64,000 bases of DNA from Variovorax beijingensis. GTDB lineage: Bacteria; Pseudomonadota; Gammaproteobacteria; Burkholderiales; Burkholderiaceae_C. The stretch covers positions 1 through 64,000 of the forward strand of contig NZ_VIVL01000008.1 of NCBI RefSeq assembly GCF_007828835.1. Reading direction: 5' to 3'. Of the stretch, positions 53,348-61,573 are shown piece by piece (the first letter of the stretch is position 1; each line of letters starts with the position of its first letter). The translations under genes and the position numbers were made by a program. The notes under the pieces are model-generated. The model saw only the letters and a list, made by a program, of their open reading frames with translations. It was not told where the DNA came from and searched no databases.

Positions 53348-54337
53348 ATGACTTTCCGAAACTGGTTGACGATCTTGGTGTTCGCGTGGGGCGCCCCTCT
53401 TGCGGCACATGCAGGCGCCGGCGGTGAAAAATGCCGCGTGCTTACGGCACTTCCTGCACTACACGCCCTCACCTCCGCCCTCACCGAAGGGACAGACATC
53501 GAAGCTATACGCCTGCCTGAAGGTGCTGCAGTGCCAATGGAAGCACAGGGCAACGCGCTCGCACGCTTGCAGGCCGACGCGTTCATGAAGGCAGAAGCGG
53601 TTGTCACGCTGCGCAACCTGTGGCGCGCGGACCCGCTGTACCCGACGGCGCGCCGGCACAACCTGCGCATCATCGAGATCGATGCATCGCGCTCGTGGGA
53701 TGCCGCGAAGCCGGGGTTGTCGGTGCTCGAAACACCAAGGAACAACGTCCCCTGGGTTGAGGCAGCTGGCCCGGATGCGGGGCCGTCGCCCTACGCTTGG
53801 CTCAGCCCCGACAACGGCATGCGCATGGCGGCACTGATCGCTGCCGACCTGGAGCGCTTGTCGCGTCCGGATGCCAACCGGATACAGCAGAACCTCGCCG
53901 CCTTCGAAGGGCGCTTGCGCCGATTGAAAGCCGAATATGGCGCACGCATGGCGGCGCAGCGCGACCCTCGCGTTCTTTCGCTGGCCAGCGAGTTCGCCTA
54001 CATGCTGGGCGACTTCGGCGTGTTCGTCGAAGGCTGGTATGTCAAACAGGATGTCGACTGGAGCGATGGCGATCGCTCGGCGCTGAGCCGCTACTTGCGC
54101 GAGCGAGACATTCGGCTGGTTGTCCACAAGTGGAAACCGGACGAGCGGATCGTCAAGGCCATCGAGAAAGGCGGCGCGCGGCTGCTGGTACTGGATGCGG
54201 GCAACCCCGGCATTCTCACCGACGAGGCCGGCGCCTACGAGGCCCTTCTGAGGTGGAACATGAATGCCTTGTCGACGGCTCTAGCAGAAACCGCCGGCGA
54301 CGCAATGAAAGACACGGACCGCTCGCCCCGGCGTTGA
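53348..54337 (+). CDS. Second ZnuA-like periplasmic protein with altered metal ligands
   Basis: The 329-residue protein has a signal peptide ending AHAGAG and the ZnuA fold order: VLTALPALHALTSALTEGT, PMEAQGNALARLQADAFMKA, PSPYAWLSPDNGMRMAALIA and LASEFAYMLGDFGVFVEGWY. At the places where ZnuA proteins have His (the HxYEPTP, DPHVWLSP and HxAFxY motifs) it has Pro-Met, Pro-Tyr and Glu-Phe, so a classical site is lost. It may bind a metallophore complex, act as a chaperone or be specialised otherwise. It lies 10 bp after the permease. Confidence 0.75.
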   Translation: MTFRNWLTILVFAWGAPLAAHAGAGGEKCRVLTALPALHALTSALTEGTDIEAIRLPEGAAVPMEAQGNALARLQADAFMKAEAVVTLRNLWRADPLYPTARRHNLRIIEIDASRSWDAAKPGLSVLETPRNNVPWVEAAGPDAGPSPYAWLSPDNGMRMAALIAADLERLSRPDANRIQQNLAAFEGRLRRLKAEYGARMAAQRDPRVLSLASEFAYMLGDFGVFVEGWYVKQDVDWSDGDRSALSRYLRERDIRLVVHKWKPDERIVKAIEKGGARLLVLDAGNPGILTDEAGAYEALLRWNMNALSTALAETAGDAMKDTDRSPRR

Positions 54338-54365
54338 GCGGCATGTGAATGAAGGAAAAGACTTG

Positions 54366-54686
54366 ATGAAGCCATTGCTCTCGCTTCGTGGGACGTCGGT
54401 TGCTGGAATTCTCTCCGCGTGCGCGGCGGCGCATGCGCATGCGCCCGTCCTTGACTGCTACATCAAACAAGACCAGGTGCAATGCGAAGCTGGTTTCTCG
54501 GACGGCAGTTCCGCCGCCGGGAAAAAAATCCAGGTGCTCGACGCCAGGAACAAGGTGCTGCTGGAGGGCGTCCTTGACAACGCCGGCACCTACGTATTCA
54601 AGCCACCAGGCGTCGATTACCACGTGGTCTTTCTCGGTGGCGACAACCACCAAACCACGCTGTACAGCTCCAACATCACCAAATGA
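54366..54686 (+). CDS. Small secreted protein with N-terminal His motif
   Basis: The 106-residue protein has a signal peptide ending near AAAHA, so the mature form could begin HAHAPVLDCYIKQD, a possible N-terminal metal site. The rest (KIQVLDARNKVLLEGVLDNA, GTYVFKPPGVDYHVVFLGGD) looks like a transthyretin-type beta-sandwich. It lies before a DUF4198 gene whose start overlaps its stop (ATGA). No named family is recognised. Confidence 0.65.
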   Translation: MKPLLSLRGTSVAGILSACAAAHAHAPVLDCYIKQDQVQCEAGFSDGSSAAGKKIQVLDARNKVLLEGVLDNAGTYVFKPPGVDYHVVFLGGDNHQTTLYSSNITK

Positions 54687-55522
54687 GGACTTTGATGAAC
54701 TTTCTTCGCCGAGCCGGAGTGCTCACGTTGGCCGGTTGCCTGGCCGCACTGCCCGTGCAAGCCCATTTTCAGACACTGTATGTCCAGGAGTCGACACTCG
54801 AACGCGGCACAGATCTGGAATTCGCGCTGGTGTTCACCCATCCCTTTCAAGGTGGACCCACGATGCCGATGGCAGAGCCGCGCTCCTTCAGCGTGACCAC
54901 CTACCGCGCCGGCGCGGAGCCGGTGAAGACCGATCTCAAGAAATACCTGCGCCCCGTCGAATGGAAAGCGGGTGGCCGGCGGGCCGCAGCGTTCCGGGCC
55001 TCCATCCCGCGAGAGGTGGTGCGCTCGCTCGGAGATCACGTGTTCGTACTCGAGCCCGAGCCCTATCTCGAGACAGAGGAAGACCTGTACATCCAGCAGT
55101 TCACCAAAGTCGTTGTGAATGTCGGCGGCGTGCCCAGCGGTTGGGCCAACACGCAGGGCCTTCCGGTCGAGATACAGCCCCTCACGAGACCGTACGGCAT
55201 CTGGACCGGCGGCGTTTTCCGCGCGATCGTTTTGTCGGACGGCAAGCCGGTCCCCTTTGCCCGCGTGGAGATCGAGTATCTGAACCACCCGGTCGATCTC
55301 AAGACGGGGGCATTCGGACGAAAGGCGCACGTGACGGCGCCTCATGCCGCATACGAACGCCTGAGCGTTGTCGCCGATACCGAAGGCGTCATCGCGGTCG
55401 GCTTGCCCAAAGCGGGATGGTGGGGCATTGCGGCCTTGGACATCGGTACCGCGAGAAGCCACAAGGGAAAGACCATGTCGCAGGACGCCGTGCTGTGGGT
55501 CCAGGTCAAGGACATGAAGTGA
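54683..55522 (+). CDS. DUF4198 family periplasmic protein
   Basis: The 279-residue protein has a signal peptide ending PVQA and a mature start HFQTLYVQES, the DUF4198 hallmark of an N-terminal His, followed by LEFALVFTHPFQGGPTMPMA, NVGGVPSGWANTQGLPVEIQ and RAIVLSDGKPVPFARVEIEY. Some DUF4198 proteins (NikK) assist nickel or cobalt uptake. In this operon a metal-delivery role is plausible. Two Ig-like domains are likely. Confidence 0.8.
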   Translation: MRTLMNFLRRAGVLTLAGCLAALPVQAHFQTLYVQESTLERGTDLEFALVFTHPFQGGPTMPMAEPRSFSVTTYRAGAEPVKTDLKKYLRPVEWKAGGRRAAAFRASIPREVVRSLGDHVFVLEPEPYLETEEDLYIQQFTKVVVNVGGVPSGWANTQGLPVEIQPLTRPYGIWTGGVFRAIVLSDGKPVPFARVEIEYLNHPVDLKTGAFGRKAHVTAPHAAYERLSVVADTEGVIAVGLPKAGWWGIAALDIGTARSHKGKTMSQDAVLWVQVKDMK

Positions 55523-55568
55523 CATCGAGTGGCAGATGCCCAAGAGGTCCCCCTGGGCGGCAAAGCTC

Positions 55569-57098
55569 ATGAAGCGCGCGCTGATCTTCGTTCACAAGTG
55601 GCTCGGCGTTGTCCTGGCGCTTTTTTTCCTGATGTGGTTTGCCTCCGGCATGGTGCTGCACTATGTGCCGTTTCCCAACCTGTCGCAGGTGGATCGGCTC
55701 GAAGGGCTCGAGCCGCTGCGGGTAGAGCCGGGCTGCTGCTTGACGGCGGAAGCGATCGCGCAGCGCGCCGGCATCGGCTTGGGCGCTGCAAGGCTGGGCA
55801 TGCACGCCGACGTGCCTGTCTGGCGCATCCTGGCCGGCGAGGCCGAGGGCCGCGCCCCCGTCTGGCGGACCTTCGACGCGGAAAGCGGCGCACCGGTCGC
55901 GCCGCTGACTGCGCAACAGGCCGCGCTGGTCGCCCAGGCCTTCAGCGGCCGCAAGGCTGTAGACACCGAGGAACTGGAGCGCGACCAATGGACGGTGCCG
56001 CAGGGACTCGATCCTTATCGTCCGCTGGTGAAGGTCAGGCTGGCCGGCGACGACGGCCTTGAGTTATATGTGTCACGCGGCAGCGCCGAAGTGGTTCGAG
56101 ACACGCGCCGGGCCGAGCGTTTCTGGAACTGGATCGGCGCGGTGCCGCACTGGATCTACCCGACAGTGTTGCGCCAGTTTCCGCAGGCGTGGAACCAGGT
56201 CGTGGTCTGGCTGTCGATTCCGGGCGTGGTGCTTGCTGCCACCGGGCTTGCGCTGGGCATCTGGCAGATCTTCCTGAATCGCACCCGCTGGATTCCCTAT
56301 CGCAAGTTCTGGATGCGATGGCATCACATCGCGGGCCTTGTGGCCGCAGTCTTCACGCTGACGTGGATGTTCTCGGGCTTGATGTCGATGAACCCGTACG
56401 GCGTTTTCGGTCCGCGCAGTGCCCTGCCTTCCGAGCAAGCGCGTTGGTTCGGTGCGCCATCGGTCGCACAGCTTCAACCGCGCGACGCACTTGCCGCGCA
56501 TGCCCGAAGCTCGCCGAACGCCGACGCCCTGGAACTTGAGCGTGTGCAGTTTGCAGGGCACACCTGGTATCGCGTCCATACCCGCGTGGGTCAAAGCGTA
56601 ATGCGCGCCGATGCCGCCGCGCCGGCTCCGGTGTTGCACGCCAGGTTTCCTGAGGAAGAGATCGCGCGGGCGCTGGGAGGCATCCGGGGCGCCGGGCATG
56701 TTCCGGTCGAGTTGCGGCGGATCGACGCCTACGACAGCGCCTACTACGCGCAGAACGCCGCGTCCTCCGACGTACGGGATACGCGTCCGCTGCCGGTGTG
56801 GCGAGCCCGATGGGCGGACGGGATCGACCTGTATGCGGATCCGCTGTCGGCCAGGGTGCTGCTGCGTATCGTCCCCTCGGGCCGCTGGCAGCGTGTGCTG
56901 TACCAGGGCATGCACAGCCTGGACTTCGAGGCATTGCGCAACCGGCCGTTGGTGCGCGACGGCGTCGTGATGATGCTGTCGCTTCTCGGCCTTGCGCTGT
57001 GCATCACGTCGTGCGTGATCGGTTGGCGAATTTTCGCGAGCAAGGTCAGGCCGCGCCGCATGCCCAAGCTCGATGAGCCCTGGTCGCCATCTTCTTGA
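55569..57098 (+). CDS. PepSY-domain membrane protein
   Basis: The 509-residue protein has the PepSY_TM arrangement: an N-terminal helix KRALIFVHKWLGVVLALFFL, a periplasmic region, helices VVVWLSIPGVVLAATGLALG and WHHIAGLVAAVFTLTWMFSG, a second periplasmic PepSY-like region and a C-terminal helix GVVMMLSLLGLALCITSCVI. Such proteins include reductases acting on ferric or metal-siderophore complexes. Histidines in helices could hold heme. It closes the metal operon. Confidence 0.8.
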   Translation: MKRALIFVHKWLGVVLALFFLMWFASGMVLHYVPFPNLSQVDRLEGLEPLRVEPGCCLTAEAIAQRAGIGLGAARLGMHADVPVWRILAGEAEGRAPVWRTFDAESGAPVAPLTAQQAALVAQAFSGRKAVDTEELERDQWTVPQGLDPYRPLVKVRLAGDDGLELYVSRGSAEVVRDTRRAERFWNWIGAVPHWIYPTVLRQFPQAWNQVVVWLSIPGVVLAATGLALGIWQIFLNRTRWIPYRKFWMRWHHIAGLVAAVFTLTWMFSGLMSMNPYGVFGPRSALPSEQARWFGAPSVAQLQPRDALAAHARSSPNADALELERVQFAGHTWYRVHTRVGQSVMRADAAAPAPVLHARFPEEEIARALGGIRGAGHVPVELRRIDAYDSAYYAQNAASSDVRDTRPLPVWRARWADGIDLYADPLSARVLLRIVPSGRWQRVLYQGMHSLDFEALRNRPLVRDGVVMMLSLLGLALCITSCVIGWRIFASKVRPRRMPKLDEPWSPSS

Positions 57099-57109
57099 AT
57101 TCCTCGCGA

Positions 57110-57158
57110 TTGCTGATTTGGGCTACCACCCCACCCACGGGCAACAGGACACTCGCCC
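57110..57158 (+). promoter_or_regulatory. Shared upstream element, copy B
   Basis: The same three blocks as copy A recur here: 16 identical bases at 57110-57125, GGCAA at 57140-57144 and ACACTCGCCC at 57149-57158, with identical spacing. It begins 12 bp after the PepSY gene and ends 120 bp before the porin ATG. A shared activator site or promoter is the simplest reading. Confidence 0.5.
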
Positions 57159-57278
57159 CGCTTGTGGTCGACTCCCTGTCTCCATGGCGCGGTCGTCGTC
57201 GAACGACGACAACGCGCACGCTCTGCCGCCGCATGGGCGCCCATCACAAGTCTCTCACGACACAACACAGGAGACACC

Positions 57279-58586
57279 ATGCGTCCGATCCGCAGCCTAC
57301 CCTTCATTTCACTCACCGCCCTTTGCATGCTCACGCCTGCGGCCCATGGCTATGAACTCTACGCCGAAAGCGAAACGACTCTGAACGCAGAGCTCAAAGC
57401 GGGCTACGGCATGTTCGGCACCCGGCGCAACTATGTGGGTCGACCCGGCGGTTTCCGATGGCAAGAGGGCTTCGCCAAGTACGGCCTGAACGGCTCCACC
57501 GACCGGATCGGCAGCGGGACGCTCTACGGCGCACTGAGTGCGATCAGCACGGCTACATGGGGAGACGGGGACCCCGGCGGCATTACCACGGGCCGGGAAC
57601 ACCGCACACGGTTCGAGGACGCGTACGTGGGATGGAAGTCGGGTGACTTGCTTCCCGCATTGGGCAAGGACGGAATCGACTTTTCCGCGGGCCGCCAGGT
57701 TGTGAAAGCCGGCTCCGGCTTCCTGGTCAACGACGACGGCGTGAATCCCGGCAAAGGCCTGGCAGATGGACGCTATGACCGCGGCGGTGCCTACTACTTC
57801 GGCCAGCGCCTGGCGTTCGCCAGGACGGCTGTCCTGCGTCTGGGCGGCACCGAGGGACTGCACGGAAGCGCGATGTGGCTCAAGTCGAACACGCGCCTGC
57901 AGGCCAACACGGAGATCGCGGTCGGGACGCTCGACTACACCGCCCCCGAAGGCACCGTCGGATTCACCTTCATCCGCGGCCTGGACGTCGATGAGCGATA
58001 CGCCATTTCACCGACGCGTCTGGAGCGCAAGGGCATGAAGATCTATAGCATTCGCGCGGACGGCAACGCCGGAATTCCGGATGCAGACTTCGCATTCGAG
58101 TACGCCTACCAAAAGAAGCGCTCTCGCAACGACAACGCATGGTACGCCGAGGCGGGCTATACGTTTTCCGACGTGGCATGGCAGCCTTCGCTGAGCTACC
58201 GCTACACCCGGTATTCGAAAGAATTCGATTCCCTGTTTCAGGGTGGCTTCCGCGGGCGGTACCAGGGCGAGGTCGCATCGAACTATGCGTTCTCGTACAA
58301 CTTCAACACCCGCATCCACGATGTCGCACTCACCGTTCGGCCGCTTGAGAGTCTGGCAGCGACGCTGATGTTCTTCGACTTCAGGACGCTCGCCGACCGC
58401 TCAACGCTAAACCTGGACGCGCGCGAATTGGCTCTTTACCTGGATTGGACCATCACCAAGAACCTGACTTTCTCGCCGATCATTGGGATCTACAAGCCTC
58501 GTAAGTACGAAGCCAATGGAGGCAACCAAAGCGGCAGTGCCAAGGCCAATCCCTATCTCAAGCTGATGGTGGTGGCAAGCTTTTAA
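57279..58586 (+). CDS. Outer-membrane porin-like beta-barrel protein
   Basis: The 435-residue protein has a signal peptide ending AHGYEL, then alternating amphipathic strands such as EDAYVGWKSGDLLPALGKDG and AEAGYTFSDVAWQPSLSYRY, and ends LKLMVVASF with a terminal Phe. The Tyr- and Arg-rich pattern resembles the OprD or alginate-export-like barrels used for uptake of small organic acids. CAGGAG precedes the start. The substrate is unknown; the cluster suggests an aromatic or metal-complex ligand. Confidence 0.75.
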   Translation: MRPIRSLPFISLTALCMLTPAAHGYELYAESETTLNAELKAGYGMFGTRRNYVGRPGGFRWQEGFAKYGLNGSTDRIGSGTLYGALSAISTATWGDGDPGGITTGREHRTRFEDAYVGWKSGDLLPALGKDGIDFSAGRQVVKAGSGFLVNDDGVNPGKGLADGRYDRGGAYYFGQRLAFARTAVLRLGGTEGLHGSAMWLKSNTRLQANTEIAVGTLDYTAPEGTVGFTFIRGLDVDERYAISPTRLERKGMKIYSIRADGNAGIPDADFAFEYAYQKKRSRNDNAWYAEAGYTFSDVAWQPSLSYRYTRYSKEFDSLFQGGFRGRYQGEVASNYAFSYNFNTRIHDVALTVRPLESLAATLMFFDFRTLADRSTLNLDARELALYLDWTITKNLTFSPIIGIYKPRKYEANGGNQSGSAKANPYLKLMVVASF

Positions 58587-58775
58587 ACGGTGCACCACGC
58601 CGCGTCGTGCCCAGAAAGGGCCGGGAACGTATGCGGCGGGGAGTGCTGCACATGATGGGCTGCGTGCAGACTGCTCTTCTGGCGAGCGATGCCATCGGCG
58701 ACGCCAATGAACTCCACGATCCTGTGTGCACCGGAGGTACTTTCTGCCACCAGCGCGACGATTCGACGCGCTGCT

Positions 58776-59741
58776 TCAGGCAGCGTATGCCCGGGCCTCT
58801 TCCGCCCGCTTGGTCTGGGACGGCAGGACACCGAACAGTTCCTGGTATTCCGCTGCGAAATGGCTCAGGTGGAAGAAGCCCCATCGGGAGGCCGCGTCGC
58901 CAATGGAAAGCTCGGAGGCCGGAGTCGACATGAGAGTCCGACGTACTCCGTTCAGGCGCACGGAGCGCAGGTAGTTCAAAGGCGTAGTCTCAGCGACCAA
59001 GCGAAAGCTGTTCTGGACAGTGCGCCGGCTCACCTGAAGGCGTTGGCACAACTCGATCACGCTGGGCACGTTGATCGTCTCCGACATCGCCAATCTGTGG
59101 CACTTCTCAACGATGAAACTGTGCGTGGAGCTGCCGCTGCGCTGCCGCCTGTCGCAGGCCGGGTCGGTCATCAGCACCAGAAGTTCATCCAGCATGGCCT
59201 GTTCCAGCTCGCGCTCGCGCGCCTGCGTGTTGCCAAGCTCCTCGTTGACAAGCGCTTCGGAGAACATCGTGAGCAAACGCTGGCGACACTCTGCAAGACG
59301 CGGCGGCGGCACCTTGATTACTGGTTGCCGAAGCAAGGTCTGGATCTCGCTAGCCGAAGCGGTGTCGCCCAACGCGGCTTCGAAGAATTCGCGCTCGAAG
59401 GTAATCGCCAGCATGTCCATGCCTGTTGGCATGTGGAACATGAACTCCTCTCCGCCACGAAGAAAAAAGATGCTGCTGAAGTCCGCCTCGCGTCCCTGCA
59501 TCCGGATCGCCCCCGGGATCGCAAGTGGCACCGCGAAACACACCCTGCCCTTCGGCGCCTCCCCGTGCTGCACCACCCGCTGGTTGATTTGCTCCCGAAA
59601 GACATGGCATCTTGCACTCGTGAGTTGCATGAGTGAACTCTCGAGCGACCCCGCAGTGATCTGGCTGTAGGTCTGGTTCCACTCCTGCACCGAGACCGCG
59701 TGGGCATGTATGTCTTGAAAGCGATGGATGCTTTGATTCAC
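58776..59741 (-). CDS. AraC-family transcriptional regulator
   Basis: The 321-residue protein has an N-terminal ligand domain and a C-terminal AraC DNA-binding domain with INVPSVIELCQRLQVSRRTV and SIGDAASRWGFFHLSHFAAE, similar to the EutR group. It lies convergent to the porin gene, 189 bp away, with no gene between. As the only regulator in cargo 3 it is the best candidate to act at the shared 49-bp elements. Its ligand is unknown. Confidence 0.88.
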   Translation of the reverse strand: MNQSIHRFQDIHAHAVSVQEWNQTYSQITAGSLESSLMQLTSARCHVFREQINQRVVQHGEAPKGRVCFAVPLAIPGAIRMQGREADFSSIFFLRGGEEFMFHMPTGMDMLAITFEREFFEAALGDTASASEIQTLLRQPVIKVPPPRLAECRQRLLTMFSEALVNEELGNTQARERELEQAMLDELLVLMTDPACDRRQRSGSSTHSFIVEKCHRLAMSETINVPSVIELCQRLQVSRRTVQNSFRLVAETTPLNYLRSVRLNGVRRTLMSTPASELSIGDAASRWGFFHLSHFAAEYQELFGVLPSQTKRAEEARAYAA

Positions 59742-59974
59742 CGGCTGGCACTCCTTGAAGGACGGTTGCTTTTACTATGCCAAATTCTCACATAGACAAA
59801 ATATTGCACAGATCGATCAGAGCTTCATAGAGGGGAAACCCCTTTAGCGAAGGACAGCTTCGCGGCCAACGCAAAGGCCGTGCCGATCAAACGCCGTTGA
59901 CCTGTTGAATACTTGTCCAATGCGGAGCGCCTTGGCGTGCAGTCCGTCCGATCCTCCGCAGCTCGTCAGAGAGA

Positions 59975-60250
59975 TTGCACAAGGCAAGGCCCGTTGCCGA
60001 TGCATTGCACGCATGGAAACAACTGGGTGGAGGCACCCGAGGCAACTGGCTGTTCGCGGGTTCACCGTGCGCGGATCGGCACGGCCTCCGCAGCGATGAA
60101 CTTGATCCGGTCGACAAGTCGCCCAAGCTCAATCAGCTCGATCCGTACGCGTACTTGAAGGACGTCCTGCTTGTGCCTGCCACGCACAAGGTGTCGCTTG
60201 TCGGCGAACTGCTGCCGCATCGCCGCCAACCCGGGGCATCCGCTGCCTGA
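59975..60250 (+). pseudogene. Remnant of an IS66-family transposase C-terminus
   Basis: In one frame the sequence encodes GNWLFAGS, then KLNQLDPYAYLKDVL and LVGELLPHRRQP, matching the conserved C-terminal end of IS66 transposases (RNWLFAGS, LNGxDPYAYLxDVL, ELLPHRW). Upstream the IDNN segment and most of the catalytic domain are missing and the remaining residues are degraded. It marks an old IS66 insertion at the cargo border. The rest of the 59742-60537 gap has no recognisable gene. Confidence 0.7.
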
Positions 60251-60537
60251 CATTCGTACATGTGGGGCCAGCGTCAGGCGCAGAGGGTCGCGATGTTCCG
60301 CGAAGTACTGAGCCTCCTAAAGGAACCCACCTCAGGCACGATCGCTTGTGGGATTCCAAAAAACCCAAACGCCGACATATGTTGGCGCATCTGCCGACCG
60401 GCTCCGAAAGCGAAACCCCGGCCAGCGCGGAAAAACGGTTTGCCTGGCCAAGCGAGATCGAGCGGCAAGGCCATCGTGCTGATCCAAGCGCAGTTCGGTG
60501 TGCTGGTTACGATGCGATTTACCGAACAAGCGCCCCC

Positions 60538-61074
60538 CTAACCCATGAGCTTCTCAAATCTGAACATGTCCCACCTCCCGGGGAGACCTGCAGGCTGGGG
60601 ATGCTCGGGATCGGGATGGTGCCGGTTGTAAAACTCTACAATTTTGAATCCGCATTTGTTCACGTAGAAGTGGATATTGCGTTTCTCAAAATACGGCGTG
60701 TGCGTTTCCCAGACTTTCGTCTCAGGATAACGAGCCTCGATGACCTTCCAGGCCTGGAGTCCGACGCCACGGCCGTGAGTGCCAGTCGACACAAAAAAGA
60801 GGTCCAGCGAGTTGTACTGGGTGGCCTCGTCAATTCTCAGCACTACACCACCGACCCGGGCTCCATTCATCAAGATGTGACAGGTGACGGCACCCGTCGC
60901 GCCAAACGATTTCTCCATGTCCTCATCCGAGGGGATGGGCTCGTCCGGGCTGGTGCACAGGGCTTCGACCATGCCTGCAGCAAATGCTTTCTGCAGCTCC
61001 CGTTTGAATCCCCGCAGATCCTCCTTGCGAGCAATCTCGAGTGTCAGGCAGATCTCCTGCCAATTTTTCTTCAC
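60538..61074 (-). CDS. GNAT-family N-acetyltransferase
   Basis: The 178-residue protein has ATGAVTCHILMNGARVGGVV (a beta strand pair), SLDLFFVSTGTHGRGVGLQA with the acetyl-CoA loop G-R-G-V-G, and HFYVNKCGFKIVEFYN near the C-terminus. This is a standard GNAT pattern. The acceptor is unknown. It is isolated, between the IS66 remnant and a 499-bp gap. Confidence 0.85.
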   Translation of the reverse strand: MKKNWQEICLTLEIARKEDLRGFKRELQKAFAAGMVEALCTSPDEPIPSDEDMEKSFGATGAVTCHILMNGARVGGVVLRIDEATQYNSLDLFFVSTGTHGRGVGLQAWKVIEARYPETKVWETHTPYFEKRNIHFYVNKCGFKIVEFYNRHHPDPEHPQPAGLPGRWDMFRFEKLMG

Positions 61075-61573
61075 GACTTCTGCTCCTGTGCCACTCGCCG
61101 CAAGGCAATAGTGATAGAGGTCTCATTCATAGTGGTTTGAAGCCACTTCGCCAAGCGCCATCACGCAAGGGATTTTTTTGACTTGCGAGACTGTTTCATC
61201 CGCCGTCATCGATGCACGATCGCGTCAGCGACCACGGCGCCTCCCATTGGGCACACAGCGGAGCACCTGTTCGTGGCGTCCGGCAACGCAAAGCTCACAA
61301 CCAGTTCGCGGCAGCTTGGCGATGGACAAGCCGCGTCCCACCTCACCGCACTCCCGGGCCGCGCTACATGAAGCCCATAGTCCGCAAACAAGCTGGCTCT
61401 TCTGCGCGCAGGCTAGGCCGAACGGGAAAGAATCTTGGTGCGCGGTGTGCAGATACCCCAGCAACGAAGGCCTCGATCATCCGCGTGCGGCACCATGACC
61501 TTTTCGCAGCCACGCAGCGTCTCCCTTGCCGCTGGCAAGGTGGTGCATATCGGCTCGTCGCGTTGCGGCCCCG
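61075..61573. other. 499-bp gap, no gene recognised
   Basis: Several open frames cross this region on both strands but none has family motifs, a ribosome binding site or coherent codon use. It may hold decayed sequence linked to the nearby IS66 remnant. Confidence 0.5.

Noticed and set aside
60260-60537. Open frames on both strands between the IS66 remnant and the GNAT gene.
   Set aside because: No family motif or ribosome binding site; probably remnant DNA.
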